Positions 25,063 to 33,892 of a stretch of 64,000 bases of DNA are shown here, piece by piece. Within the stretch, counting starts at the first letter, position 1; each line of letters begins with the position of its first letter. The DNA is from JANQRA01 sp035762545. GTDB lineage: Bacteria > Actinomycetota > Acidimicrobiia > Spongiisociales > ZC4RG35. Under the pieces are notes generated by a model, which saw only the letters and a list, made by a program, of their open reading frames with translations, was not told the origin of the DNA and did no database searches. Where the stretch lies: assembly GCA_035762545.1 (NCBI GenBank), contig DASTOM010000008.1:119739-183738 (forward strand), given 5' to 3'. The position numbers and the translations under genes were made by a program.

Positions 25063-25153
25063 TCATGTGTGTCGAGCATCCAGGACATCGAACGTTCTCC
25101 CTCTGCCGGAGGTTCCGTTCCGACGATGTACAGGAGACCATTGTCCTCATCCT

Positions 25154-25159
25154 TATGCT
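25154..25159 (+). promoter_or_regulatory. -10 element TATGCT of the lipoate ligase-AroQ pair
   Basis: TATGCT with a 7-base spacer to GTG 25167. Confidence 0.55.
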
Positions 25160-25166
25160 GAATCCT

Positions 25167-25916
25167 GTGAATTCGCTCACCCTGATCCGCGAGAGCCGAC
25201 CCGGGCCCCTCGACGTGGCGATCAGCCACTCGATCCTCTCTGCCGTTTCCGAGTCGCGATTGGGTCCGACCCTGAGGCTCCACGTCCCGGGCGCCGTGGT
25301 CGCATTCGGCCGGGCAGACCGGGTGACACCCGGTTACCCGGCCGCGGTTCGGGCTGCCCAGGCCCATGGGTATCACGCGGTGGAACGTCTCGCCGGGGGG
25401 CGTGCCGCCGTCTTCCACGAGTCGACGATCGCCTTCTCCCTCGCCCTCCCCGAGGATGAGCCAAAGAGTGGGATCAACGAGCGCTTCGAGATGATTGCGA
25501 CTCTGATGGTCGAAGCATTCGACGATCTCGGGGTCGACGCCCGCATCGGTGAGGTCCCGGGGGAGTATTGCCCGGGCCAGTGGTCGGTCAACGTCGGCGG
25601 CAAGGTGAAGGTGATGGGGGTCGGCCAGCGTCTCGTGCGCAAGGCGGCTCACATCGGTGGAGTGGTGGTCGTCGACGAAGGTCACCGGGTCCGCGATGTG
25701 CTGATACCCGTGTACCGGGCGCTGGGAATCGATTGGGACCCGAGGACCGCGGGATCTCTGGCCGATCGCAGCCCGGGAATCACGGTTCCGCTGGTGATCG
25801 CTGCGATCGAGCGGAGGTTTCGGACCAGATACCCGCTCGAGGTCGGCACCCTCCCCGACTTCGTCCTCGCCGAAGCCGAGAAGCTCGTGCCCGAACATCT
25901 CCCCCAGGTCGCCTGA
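25167..25916 (+). CDS. Lipoate-protein ligase/transferase family protein (BPL/LplA/LipB fold)
   Basis: A 249-residue protein of the biotin/lipoate protein ligase fold. The core pattern is LHVPGAVVAFGRAD, then AVERLAGGRAAVFHE (the RRxxGGGxVxH-like loop, here RLAGGRAAVFH). The likely catalytic Lys lies in NVGGKVKVMG near residue 146. It may attach lipoate or octanoate to carrier domains of 2-oxoacid dehydrogenases or the glycine cleavage H protein; which of these cannot be told. GTG 25167 is chosen because it lies 7 bases after TATGCT, although the frame extends upstream. Its stop overlaps the ATG of the AroQ fusion (TGATG), implying coupling. Confidence 0.82.
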   Translation: MNSLTLIRESRPGPLDVAISHSILSAVSESRLGPTLRLHVPGAVVAFGRADRVTPGYPAAVRAAQAHGYHAVERLAGGRAAVFHESTIAFSLALPEDEPKSGINERFEMIATLMVEAFDDLGVDARIGEVPGEYCPGQWSVNVGGKVKVMGVGQRLVRKAAHIGGVVVVDEGHRVRDVLIPVYRALGIDWDPRTAGSLADRSPGITVPLVIAAIERRFRTRYPLEVGTLPDFVLAEAEKLVPEHLPQVA

Positions 25917-26992
25917 TGGACTTCCTCGTCGTCAACGGCCCGAACCTGAACCTGTTGGGGACCAGGGAGCCCGAGGTCTACGGATCGACCACGCTTGACG
26001 ACCTGAACGCCCTCGTCGTGGAATGGGCGTCGGGGATGGGCGCGTCGGCAGACTGCCTCCAGTCCAACTCGGAGGCAGAGATCATCGACGCAATCCACGG
26101 CTTCACCGGCGACGGGATCGTGATCAACCCAGGAGCCCTCACCCACACCTCCCACGCCATCGCCGACGCCATCAGAGGGGTCAGCACACCTGCCGTCGAG
26201 GTGCACATCTCCAATGTCCGACAACGGGAATCGTGGCGGGCGGTCTCTTTCATCTCCGATGCATGTGTCCGCACCATCTACGGACGCGGTGTCCTGGGTT
26301 ACCGGAACGCAATGCGTCATCTGATCAATCGCGTCGCCGTGCCCTTCGAAACTGTTCGCTACGGGCCCCACCAGGACAACGTGGCCGACTTGCGATCCGG
26401 TGGTGCTGGGCTGGCGGTCCTCGTCCACGGCGGTCTCTGGAGGGAGGAGTACGAACGTGACTCGACCGAGTCTCTCGCGGTCGACCTCAACCAGAGAGGC
26501 ATGACGACACTCAACCTCGAGTACAGGCGACTCGGAAGCGGCGGTGGCTGGCCGGGCTCAGGTCACGATGTACTGACGGCGCTGGAGGCTCTCCCCCGGT
26601 TCGGAGTCGAGGTGGAGCGGGTGGTCGGGATCAGTCACTCGGCCGGGTCGTATCTGATGACCTGGGCCGCCGAGCGGTCGAGCTCGGCGGTCGAGACCCA
26701 CGTAGCCCTCGCCCCGATCCTCGACCTCGCGGCTGCTGTGGCGGCCGATGATCCAGGTGCCGGCGAGTCGGCGATCTTCCTCGACTCCGGTGCACCACCT
26801 GTAGCCGAGCCGAGCCGCGTGTCGACCGCGATCGTCCACGGTGTCGGTGACCAGATCGTGCCAGTCGAGCACTCGGACACTCTCGCCGACCGACTCGGTC
26901 TTCAGTTTCACCGCACCGTTTGTGACCACTATTCGCTCCTCGACCCGACCAAACCGGAGTGGGAGTGGGTCGTCGATCACATAGGTGCCTGA
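25916..26992 (+). CDS. aroQ: Type II 3-dehydroquinate dehydratase fused to an alpha/beta hydrolase
   Basis: A 358-residue two-domain protein. Residues 1-145 are type II dehydroquinase: NGPNLNLLGTREPEVYG with catalytic Tyr22, SNSEAEIIDAIH, NPGALTHTSHAI and EVHISN with His97. It dehydrates 3-dehydroquinate to 3-dehydroshikimate. Residues 147-358 are a hydrolase like kynurenine-formamidase-type esterases: RYGPHQDNVADLR, VHGGLWR oxyanion region, nucleophile Ser242 in SHSAG (first Gly of GxSxG is Ser), Asp312 and His338. The hydrolase start motif directly follows the AroQ end without a linker or stop. AroQ is normally a stand-alone dodecameric protein of about 145 residues, so the fusion is unusual. 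It overlaps the lipoate ligase stop by one base and the convergent PrsW gene by 16. Confidence 0.85.
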   Translation: MDFLVVNGPNLNLLGTREPEVYGSTTLDDLNALVVEWASGMGASADCLQSNSEAEIIDAIHGFTGDGIVINPGALTHTSHAIADAIRGVSTPAVEVHISNVRQRESWRAVSFISDACVRTIYGRGVLGYRNAMRHLINRVAVPFETVRYGPHQDNVADLRSGGAGLAVLVHGGLWREEYERDSTESLAVDLNQRGMTTLNLEYRRLGSGGGWPGSGHDVLTALEALPRFGVEVERVVGISHSAGSYLMTWAAERSSSAVETHVALAPILDLAAAVAADDPGAGESAIFLDSGAPPVAEPSRVSTAIVHGVGDQIVPVEHSDTLADRLGLQFHRTVCDHYSLLDPTKPEWEWVVDHIGA

Positions 26993-28077
26993 CCGACCCC
27001 GGATCGAGCGCGACGGACCCTCTCGGCTGCCGCCGACACCTCCGCGGAGCCGCTGCCGGCATCCAGATCTGCCGAGACGAGATCGATCTGGGCCTGCTGC
27101 AGGTTGCGTAGATCCCTCTCCGCCCGCCGGCCCCCGGTGTGTCTCGCATCGCGTTGCGCTCTGCGGCGCCCCTTCCTGGTGAGCAGGACCTCCAGCTCTT
27201 CTTCCCTGATGAGGTCGGCGTCGATCTCAGTCCGCGCGGCGTGATCGAAGAAGGCCCGTTCCCGCCGGCGGGCGATCCGCAGCGCGACGAGGAGGACGAC
27301 GAGGACCGGCAGACCCTTGAGCAGGGTGGCGGGACCAAGCGCATCGTCGAAGATCGGGGAGTCGAACAGAAAATGGAGAGCCATGGCGACGAAGAGCAGG
27401 ACGGCGAAGACGGTCCACTTCCTCGCAGTCGACTGCTCCGGGCCGAACACATACCCGGCCCCCGCCCCGGTGATCCCGCCATAGGACGGATGACTCCACA
27501 GACCTCCGATGACACCGCGGAGCAGGAGCATCGCTGCCACCACCTCGATAGCTCCTCCCTGCGCGGCCACCGCGCCCATCGTGTAGAGGTACGACTCGGC
27601 GACCTCGAACCCGAGCCCGACGAACATTCCGTAGAACAGGCCGTCCAACGCCGAATTGATCCGGGCTCCCGGGATGAGTGCCAGAACCACCACCCCGAGG
27701 ACCTTCAGCGGCTCTTCGACCAGAGCGGCAGCCATCGCGGTGGCCCATCCGGAGTTGTCCTGCCCCATCCAGCCCGTGATCAGCTCGGCCATGGCCGGTG
27801 ATGCGCTGACACCGATCCCGGACACGACCAGGGCGCCCCATAGGAAAGCGCCGGTGATGGTCACCCTCGACCGTCTCTGGAACAGCTCGAGTCGGAACAC
27901 GATCCAGCCGAGCACGGCCGCATACGTCATCCACGCGGCTGCCGCGGTCGCCCCGGCGGCGGGATGGGCCGCTCCACTGGCGACGACGAGCGGGACGAAC
28001 CGGTACGCCCCGTAGGCGGCCAGTGCCACATAGACCCAGAAAGCGGGGGCCGAGCGGTCGATGAAGGTCCTGGTCAC
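26977..28077 (-). CDS. prsW: PrsW family intramembrane metalloprotease
   Basis: A 366-residue PrsW-type protease with about eight to nine membrane helices. Family motifs are visible: EEPLK near residue 120 (EExxK), a GLFYGMFVGLGFEVAESY helix, and later His-containing helices (WSHPSYGG and ALHFLFDS). In Bacillus PrsW starts cleavage of an anti-sigma factor; here no sigma/anti-sigma pair is adjacent, so its target is unknown. A cytoplasmic tail of about 100 charged residues follows the last helix. GTG 28077 overlaps the stop of the upstream membrane protein (GTGA), so the pair is one operon. The 3' end overlaps the convergent AroQ fusion by 16 bases. Confidence 0.88.
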   Translation of the reverse strand: MTRTFIDRSAPAFWVYVALAAYGAYRFVPLVVASGAAHPAAGATAAAAWMTYAAVLGWIVFRLELFQRRSRVTITGAFLWGALVVSGIGVSASPAMAELITGWMGQDNSGWATAMAAALVEEPLKVLGVVVLALIPGARINSALDGLFYGMFVGLGFEVAESYLYTMGAVAAQGGAIEVVAAMLLLRGVIGGLWSHPSYGGITGAGAGYVFGPEQSTARKWTVFAVLLFVAMALHFLFDSPIFDDALGPATLLKGLPVLVVLLVALRIARRRERAFFDHAARTEIDADLIREEELEVLLTRKGRRRAQRDARHTGGRRAERDLRNLQQAQIDLVSADLDAGSGSAEVSAAAERVRRARSGVGQAPM

Positions 28078-28658
28078 GGCTCTTCGCTGAACCTGACGGA
28101 CATCGCCATTTCCTCCATCGACTCCTCGTAGTTGAACCAGAGGTCTTCGGGAGCGGTCCCGAGCATCGTCGTGCTGACCGCCCCGTCGTCGATCACCCAA
28201 ACCCTTTGGGCGGTGTCTGCCGAGTGCGCTTCGACGGCGGTGACGTCATATCCGGCAGGGGTGGTGTAGCTCTCGGGATCACCGACCACCCACTCGCGGT
28301 TCGCATCGTCATCGAGACCGGCGATGGTGGTGTCGATGATCTCCGAAGACGGTCTGGCGATCGGCGCCGCCGACGCCATCGCCATCGCCGCCGGCCCGTC
28401 GGAAAGTGTGGTGTACACCTCGCCCTTGTCATCGAGTGACCATCCCTCGGCGGGGACCACAGTCATCCCCCCACCGACGACGAAGACCTCCCCGGCGCCA
28501 AAACCGTGGTCATCTTCGACGGCTTCGCCGATGAGGGGCAGAGCGAATGCATAGAACAACGCGACGACGAGGACGGCGACCGCCCCCCACATCTGTTGTC
28601 GTCTGGAGAGTCGCAAGACGGCGACTCTACGACGCTGCGCTGTGAGTCCATCGTGCAT
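28074..28658 (-). CDS. Membrane-anchored hypothetical protein upstream of prsW
   Basis: A 194-residue protein with a basic N-terminus (TAQRRRVAVLRLSRRQQ), one membrane helix (MWGAVAVLVVALFYAFALPLI truncated to about 20 residues at 25-45) and a soluble outer domain of about 145 residues. Charge distribution suggests the N-terminus is inside and the domain outside, so it is a type II membrane protein. A good hypothesis is that it is a partner or substrate of the PrsW protease, since the stop overlaps the prsW start. The ATG at 28658 is chosen; an earlier in-frame ATG at 28712 is possible. Function unknown. Confidence 0.6.
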   Translation of the reverse strand: MHDGLTAQRRRVAVLRLSRRQQMWGAVAVLVVALFYAFALPLIGEAVEDDHGFGAGEVFVVGGGMTVVPAEGWSLDDKGEVYTTLSDGPAAMAMASAAPIARPSSEIIDTTIAGLDDDANREWVVGDPESYTTPAGYDVTAVEAHSADTAQRVWVIDDGAVSTTMLGTAPEDLWFNYEESMEEMAMSVRFSEEP

Positions 28659-28703
28659 TGTTTTCCACAGTTCGTTATGGTTTTGAGCCCTGGGTATGGG
28701 TCG

Positions 28704-29330
28704 ATGGCCCACATGGAGTCACTTCTGTTAATGCGCTCGAGACGTCGCTCGCTCTTTGCCGGTCTGGCCGCTTTCGCTCTGCTTGCGATCGCCGGTTTTG
28801 CCGCGTTCGGCACACCGGAAGCGACGCCCGAAGAAGTGCAGGCGGAGGCTGCCGCCGCGTCGATCGGTCACACCGCCGGTGCCTACGCCGGGCTCAGCTT
28901 TGCCCTCCTCGGGAATGGCGGTGACAGCACCGTCATCGTTGCCACCCCGCTCGCCGCCGAGGCACCCGAGGAAGAGGAGCCTGCCGACGAGACAACCGCC
29001 GCCACCGACACAACCGGGACCATCGCGTCACCCAACTCGGGTTGGCTCTCCGAGGTCGAGGTGAGGGCTCTGGCCAAGCTGTACTTCGAGCCGACCGACG
29101 TGAACAAGGCCGTGCGCATCGCATGGTGCGAGTCGAGGTTCGACCCCAATGCCTCCGATCTACGTACCGGTGGCGTGGGACTGTTCAATCACCTCCCCCA
29201 GTACTGGGCTACTCGCGCCACCAACGCCGGCTTCCCGGGGGCGGAGGCGACCGACCCCGAGGCCTCCACGGCCGCCGCCGCCTGGGAGGTCTACAACGGC
29301 GCAGGCTGGGAGATCTTCAACTGCGACTGA
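28704..29330 (+). CDS. Secreted lytic-transglycosylase-like (SLT-type) protein
   Basis: About 208 residues. An Arg-rich start is followed by a hydrophobic helix (LFAGLAAFALLAIAGFAAFG), a signal peptide or anchor. A disordered Ala/Glu/Thr-rich linker spans about 35-125. The C-terminal domain of about 85 residues resembles soluble lytic transglycosylases of actinomycetes. The catalytic-type Glu lies in WCESRFDP near residue 141, and Cys at CES and at the very C-terminus (FNCD) could form a disulphide. It probably cleaves peptidoglycan glycan strands outside the membrane, as resuscitation-promoting-factor-like proteins do. Starts at 28704, 28713 or 28731 are all possible. It diverges from the prsW operon. 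Confidence 0.75.
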   Translation: MAHMESLLLMRSRRRSLFAGLAAFALLAIAGFAAFGTPEATPEEVQAEAAAASIGHTAGAYAGLSFALLGNGGDSTVIVATPLAAEAPEEEEPADETTAATDTTGTIASPNSGWLSEVEVRALAKLYFEPTDVNKAVRIAWCESRFDPNASDLRTGGVGLFNHLPQYWATRATNAGFPGAEATDPEASTAAAAWEVYNGAGWEIFNCD

Positions 29331-29349
29331 GCCAGCAACGCAGGAGCCG

Positions 29350-30492
29350 ATGACGGAACACACCCGTGTCGGTCTCAAATGGTCGTACTACGACGACGAC
29401 GTGCTCGCTGCTTGGGTCGCCGAGATGGACTTCGGTCTCGCACCCTCCGTCGCCGACGCCCTTCACTCGGCGGTCGACAACGGTCTCACCGGGTACGAGT
29501 ACCCCGACCTCTCGGGTGCAACGGCGCAGGCCGCCACTCGATTCTGGAGGCAACGACTCGACTGGGAGGTCGATCCCGAGTGGGTCTTCCCGGTCCCTGA
29601 CGTGATCGAGGGCATCCGGAGAGCCATAGTCCACCTGACCCGCCCGGGTTCGCCCGTGGTCCTCCACACTCCGGTGTACTTCCCGTTCTTCTCGATGGTC
29701 GAGCGCGCCGGACGCGAACTGATCGAGGTCCCCAGCACCCGGGGCGAGGATGGCCGTTATCGACTCGACCTGAGCGGCATCGACCGTGCTCTGGCCGACG
29801 GCGCCGGCTCGATCGTGTTGTGCAACCCCTGGAATCCCACCGGACGGGTGTTCACCGCGGACGAACTGGGTGAGTTGCTGGCCGTCGCCCGCCGACACGA
29901 TGCCAGGGTGATCGTCGACGAGGTCCACTCCCCCATCACCTTTCCCGATACCACCCACGTCCCGATCTCGAAACTCGACCCGGTCCTGTCGATCACGGTC
30001 GCCTCGGCCTCGAAGGCCTGGAATCTCCCCGGGCTGAAGTGCGCACAGGTGGTCCTCACCAATGAGAAGGACCGCTCGGCGTGGTCCGCCTACTTCACGC
30101 CCGAGAAGGTCGGGGTGGGCACATTTGGACTGATCGCCAACACCGCCGCCTACCACTCCGGCGTCTCCTGGTTCGACGGGGTGCTGACGACACTCGAAGG
30201 GAACAGGGCCCGGTTGGGCGAGCTTCTCGCCGAGAACTTGCCCGCTGTCGGGTATCGGCCGCCGGAGGGGACCTACCTGGCCTGGCTGGATCTCTCCAGC
30301 TACGAGCTCGAAGACCCGGCCGCTTTCCTGCTCCAAGAGGCGCGGGTGGCCGTGACCGGTGGCGGGCAGTTCCGGGGTGACGGGGCCGCGATGGTCCGCT
30401 TCAACTTCGCCACCGCACCCGATCTGCTGCCGGAGATGGTCGAGCGGATCGCCCGGGCCCTGAAACCGCTGTATCAAGTGAGGTCTATCTGA
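29350..30492 (+). CDS. MalY/PatB family PLP-dependent aminotransferase or C-S lyase
   Basis: A 380-residue fold-type I PLP enzyme. The Schiff-base Lys is in SASKAWNLPGLKCA near residue 222, and the PLP-binding loop (NPWNPTGRVF near 165) is intact. MalY/PatB members cleave cystathionine or related C-S bonds and release ammonia and pyruvate. Some act as transaminases, so the exact reaction is uncertain. CAGGAG lies 4-5 bases before ATG 29350. The gene follows the SLT-like gene by 19 bases and converges with dnaE2, overlapping its stop by 8 bases. Confidence 0.87.
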   Translation: MTEHTRVGLKWSYYDDDVLAAWVAEMDFGLAPSVADALHSAVDNGLTGYEYPDLSGATAQAATRFWRQRLDWEVDPEWVFPVPDVIEGIRRAIVHLTRPGSPVVLHTPVYFPFFSMVERAGRELIEVPSTRGEDGRYRLDLSGIDRALADGAGSIVLCNPWNPTGRVFTADELGELLAVARRHDARVIVDEVHSPITFPDTTHVPISKLDPVLSITVASASKAWNLPGLKCAQVVLTNEKDRSAWSAYFTPEKVGVGTFGLIANTAAYHSGVSWFDGVLTTLEGNRARLGELLAENLPAVGYRPPEGTYLAWLDLSSYELEDPAAFLLQEARVAVTGGGQFRGDGAAMVRFNFATAPDLLPEMVERIARALKPLYQVRSI

Positions 30493-33400
30493 AGTCGCGG
30501 GACTGGACGGTCTGTACCCCGATCGGCTCGAAGTCGGTGGCGACGATGTTGGTGACCCCGTCGTAGAACTCGAGACGACCGTGGATCACCAGTGCCGGGC
30601 TCTTCCTGACTATGTGTCGATGCTTCGCCCAGACATCGGGCAGCACCACGATGTTCAAGAGACCGGTCTCGTCCTCGAGATTGAGGAAGTAGACGCCTTT
30701 GGCGGTACCGGGACGCTGCCGGTGGGTGATGACACCGGCGACCTTCACCTTCGCCCGGTTCCGCTCTACCTCCAGGGTCTCGGCGGCGGTGAGGCACCCC
30801 ACGAGCCGGTCACGCACGAAGCTCATCGGATGACGCGTCGACACACCGGTCGCCCACAGGTCGGCCCGATGCTCCTCCTCGGCAGTCATCCCGGGCAGGG
30901 CGGGAGCATCCACGCCGGGTGACAGGGCAAGACGCTCCGGATCGATCTCGGCCAGCGCACCTGCGGCCCAGATCCCCTCCCGTCGTCCCAGACCGATCGA
31001 CTCGAGGGCACCCGATGCGGCGAGACCTTCGAGGGAGTCGACACCGAGACCGGTCCTGAAGGCGAGATCCTCCGGCGAGGTGAACTCACCACCGAGGATC
31101 CGGGCAGCTTCGACACGGGTCACCTCCCTCTCGCCGAGGTTGCGCACGTAGCGCAACCCCATCCGCACCCCGACCGCAGGTCGCACCGGGTCGTCGGCAT
31201 GACCCCTGCCCCGACGCCACGACTGCCCCAGATAGGTGACGACATCATCGGGGTTGGCGTCGATCGGCTCCACGGTGCAGTCGTGCCACGACACGTTGAC
31301 GTCTGGACCGAGGACCACGACCCCGTGACGTTTGGCATCCTGAACCAATGAGTTGGGGCTGTAGAAGCCCATGGGTTGGGCGTTGAGCAGCCCGGCGAGA
31401 TACTCCGCCGGGTAGTGGAAGCGGAGCCACGCCGACATGTAGACGATGTAGGCGAAGCTGACCGAATGGCTCTCGGGGAACCCGAAGGAGGAGAACCCCT
31501 GAAGCTTCTCCCAGATCTCGTCGGCGGCAGCTCCGACGATGCCGTTGCCCGCCATCCCGGCGTACACCTCGTCCTGGAGCCGACCCATCGCCTCCTGGGA
31601 CCGCTTGTGGGTCATCGCCTGACGGAGGCGGTCGGCCTGGGAGCCGTTGAACCCGGCGCAGATCCGGGCAAGCTCCATCAACTGCTCCTGAAAGATGGGA
31701 ACGCCCAGCGTCTTTTTCAGGATCGGCTCGGTGGACGGGTGCGGATAGCGAACCGGCTCCTCGCCGTTGCGACGTCGTAGATATGGGTGGACCGACTGAC
31801 CCTGGATCGGCCCGGGACGGATCAGGGCCACCTCCACCGCCAGGTCGTAGAACGTCTTCGGCTTCATCTTGGGCAGGGTTGCCATCTGGGCCCGCGATTC
31901 GATCTGGAAGAGACCGACCGTGTCTGCCCTGGTCATCGACTCGTACAGCGCCGGCTCTTGAGGGATACGGGCGAGATCGATGTCCACCCCATGGGTGTCC
32001 TCGATGAGGTCGGTGGCGAGATGGAGTGCGTTGAGCATCCCCAAACCGAGCAGGTCGAACTTGACTATGCCCACAGCCGCCGAGTCGTCCTTGTCCCATT
32101 GGATGACGGTCCGCCCCTCCATTCGTCCCCACTCCAGAGGCACTACCTGCCACAACGGCCGGTCGGCGATGACCATCCCGCCCGAATGGATCCCTAGGTG
32201 CCTGGGGTAGCCGTCGAGACGCCAGCAGATGTCGTAGATCATCTCCGAGGTCAGCCCTTCGGGCAGTGATGTGTCCATCTCCCGCAGCTGCGCCGGGTCA
32301 CGGGTGTCGACGTACTTGGACAACCCATCCACCTGTGCCTGGGTGAACCCGAACGTCTTTGCGACGTCACGAAGCACCGAACGGGCCCGATAGGTGATGA
32401 CGTTGGCAACCATCGCTGCCCGCTCCCTCCCATAGCGGCGGTAGCAGTACTGGATCACCTCCTCACGCCGGTCGGCCTCGAAGTCGATGTCGATGTCTGG
32501 TGGCTTGCCCCGTTCCTCGGAGAGGAACCGCTCGAACGGGAGGTGGAGCCGGATCGGGTCGACCCGGGTCAGCCCGATGCAGCGGCACACCGCGGAGTCG
32601 GCACCCGAACCTCTGATCTGGCAGTAGATGCCCTGGGACCTGGAGAAGTCGACCAGGTCCTTGACCACCAGGAAGTAGCCGGGGAACCCGAGTCGCTCGA
32701 TGATGTCGAGCTCGTGGTCGAGCCGTCTCCGGGCCGCCGGGTCGATGCCGTCGTCCGAGCCGGGGTATACCTCCCGCGCCCCCTCCCAGGTGAGATGACG
32801 GAGATAGTCCATCTCGTCTCGGAAGTGACCGGGCATGGGGAAATCGGGGAGCTTGGGAGCGACCAGACCGAGGTCGAAGGCGAGCCGGCGACCCAGCTCG
32901 CCGCTGCGGGCCACCGCACCCGGATAGGAAGCGAATCGCCACTCCATCTCCTTGGGGTGCTTCAGGTACCTCTCGTCACTGGCGGGGCGGAACCCGTCAG
33001 CCTCGGCAAGTGTGCGTCTGCCCCCGATGGCGGCCAGCACCTCGGACAGGTAAGCGTCGGAGCGGTCGTGATAGTGGACCTGGTTGGTGACGAGTGTGGA
33101 GATGCCCAGCTTCTGGCCGACCTCCCACATGAGATCGTTGCGCGGGTCGTCCTCGGGCATGCCGTGATGCCATAGCTCGAGATGGAGACGTGGCCCGAAC
33201 AACCCCCGAAGCCGGGAAGCCTCCCTGATGGTGGCACCCAAACCATCACTGGTCGCCTTGGGCACGGCACCGTTGTGACAGCCGGTGAGGGCGTGGATGT
33301 CACGGTTGGCCGCCGCGACGGCCAGGTCGTCCCAGCTGTAGATCGGGTGGTCCTTCTCCCCTCGCATCTGCGCCTTGGTCACCAGATGGGAGAGGGACCG

Positions 33401-33853
33401 GTACCCGTCGGGCGAGCCGGCGAGCAGGACGAGGTGATCGGTCTCGGGGAGGTTGGTCGGTTTGGTCCCGTGGGCGGTGACCGAACGCCCCCTGCGCAGT
33501 CTCCCCTGGCCTCCTTTGACCCGGGCGTACCGCTTGCGGTCCCAGGCTTCGGCCTCGCTAATCGGACTCGCTTCCCTGCCGTCCAGATTCCGGCCGTCAG
33601 GCCGGCGGGGGGTACGAGGGGGGTCGTCCCCCCTCACAGGTGGTAGCCCGATCTCCACGCCGTAGATGACGGGAAGACCCGTCTCCTTGGCCGCCTGCCA
33701 CAGACGTGAGGTCCCGTAGAAACCGTCGTGGTCGGTCACAGCCAGCGCCTCATAACCGAGGTCGACCGCCCGTTGCACCAGGTCCTCGGGGTGCGAGGCC
33801 CCATCGAGAAATGAGAAATTGGTATGACAGTGCAGCTCGGCGTAGCGGGTCAC
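30485..33853 (-). CDS. dnaE2: Error-prone DNA polymerase III alpha subunit DnaE2
   Basis: A 1122-residue C-family polymerase. The N-terminal PHP domain begins ELHCHTNFSFLDG (residues 6-18) and includes AVTDHDGFYG. Catalytic aspartates lie in PDIDIDFEADRREE near residue 450, and the C-terminal OB fold ends the protein. DnaE2 carries out damage-induced mutagenesis with ImuA' and ImuB, but neither is adjacent. A basic insertion of about 60 residues follows the first PHP strands (about 75-135), making it longer than usual. GTG 33853 follows TATAGT by 7 bases, and a perfect LexA box sits just upstream. SOS control is therefore strongly predicted. Confidence 0.94.
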   Translation of the reverse strand: MTRYAELHCHTNFSFLDGASHPEDLVQRAVDLGYEALAVTDHDGFYGTSRLWQAAKETGLPVIYGVEIGLPPVRGDDPPRTPRRPDGRNLDGREASPISEAEAWDRKRYARVKGGQGRLRRGRSVTAHGTKPTNLPETDHLVLLAGSPDGYRSLSHLVTKAQMRGEKDHPIYSWDDLAVAAANRDIHALTGCHNGAVPKATSDGLGATIREASRLRGLFGPRLHLELWHHGMPEDDPRNDLMWEVGQKLGISTLVTNQVHYHDRSDAYLSEVLAAIGGRRTLAEADGFRPASDERYLKHPKEMEWRFASYPGAVARSGELGRRLAFDLGLVAPKLPDFPMPGHFRDEMDYLRHLTWEGAREVYPGSDDGIDPAARRRLDHELDIIERLGFPGYFLVVKDLVDFSRSQGIYCQIRGSGADSAVCRCIGLTRVDPIRLHLPFERFLSEERGKPPDIDIDFEADRREEVIQYCYRRYGRERAAMVANVITYRARSVLRDVAKTFGFTQAQVDGLSKYVDTRDPAQLREMDTSLPEGLTSEMIYDICWRLDGYPRHLGIHSGGMVIADRPLWQVVPLEWGRMEGRTVIQWDKDDSAAVGIVKFDLLGLGMLNALHLATDLIEDTHGVDIDLARIPQEPALYESMTRADTVGLFQIESRAQMATLPKMKPKTFYDLAVEVALIRPGPIQGQSVHPYLRRRNGEEPVRYPHPSTEPILKKTLGVPIFQEQLMELARICAGFNGSQADRLRQAMTHKRSQEAMGRLQDEVYAGMAGNGIVGAAADEIWEKLQGFSSFGFPESHSVSFAYIVYMSAWLRFHYPAEYLAGLLNAQPMGFYSPNSLVQDAKRHGVVVLGPDVNVSWHDCTVEPIDANPDDVVTYLGQSWRRGRGHADDPVRPAVGVRMGLRYVRNLGEREVTRVEAARILGGEFTSPEDLAFRTGLGVDSLEGLAASGALESIGLGRREGIWAAGALAEIDPERLALSPGVDAPALPGMTAEEEHRADLWATGVSTRHPMSFVRDRLVGCLTAAETLEVERNRAKVKVAGVITHRQRPGTAKGVYFLNLEDETGLLNIVVLPDVWAKHRHIVRKSPALVIHGRLEFYDGVTNIVATDFEPIGVQTVQSRDFR

Positions 33854-33860
33854 CCGTCAC

Positions 33861-33866
33861 ACTATA
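33861..33866 (-). promoter_or_regulatory. -10 element TATAGT of dnaE2
   Basis: Minus-strand TATAGT with a 7-base spacer to GTG 33853, immediately adjoining the LexA box. Confidence 0.7.
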
Positions 33867-33882
33867 TCGAACATATGTTCGA
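33867..33882. promoter_or_regulatory. LexA operator (SOS box) TCGAACATATGTTCGA
   Basis: A perfect 16-base palindrome matching the mycobacterial/actinobacterial LexA consensus TCGAAC-N4-GTTCGA. It abuts the -10 element of dnaE2, so LexA bound here would block RNA polymerase. The identical sequence recurs at 61932. Confidence 0.92.
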
Positions 33883-33892
33883 CCCATTACCA

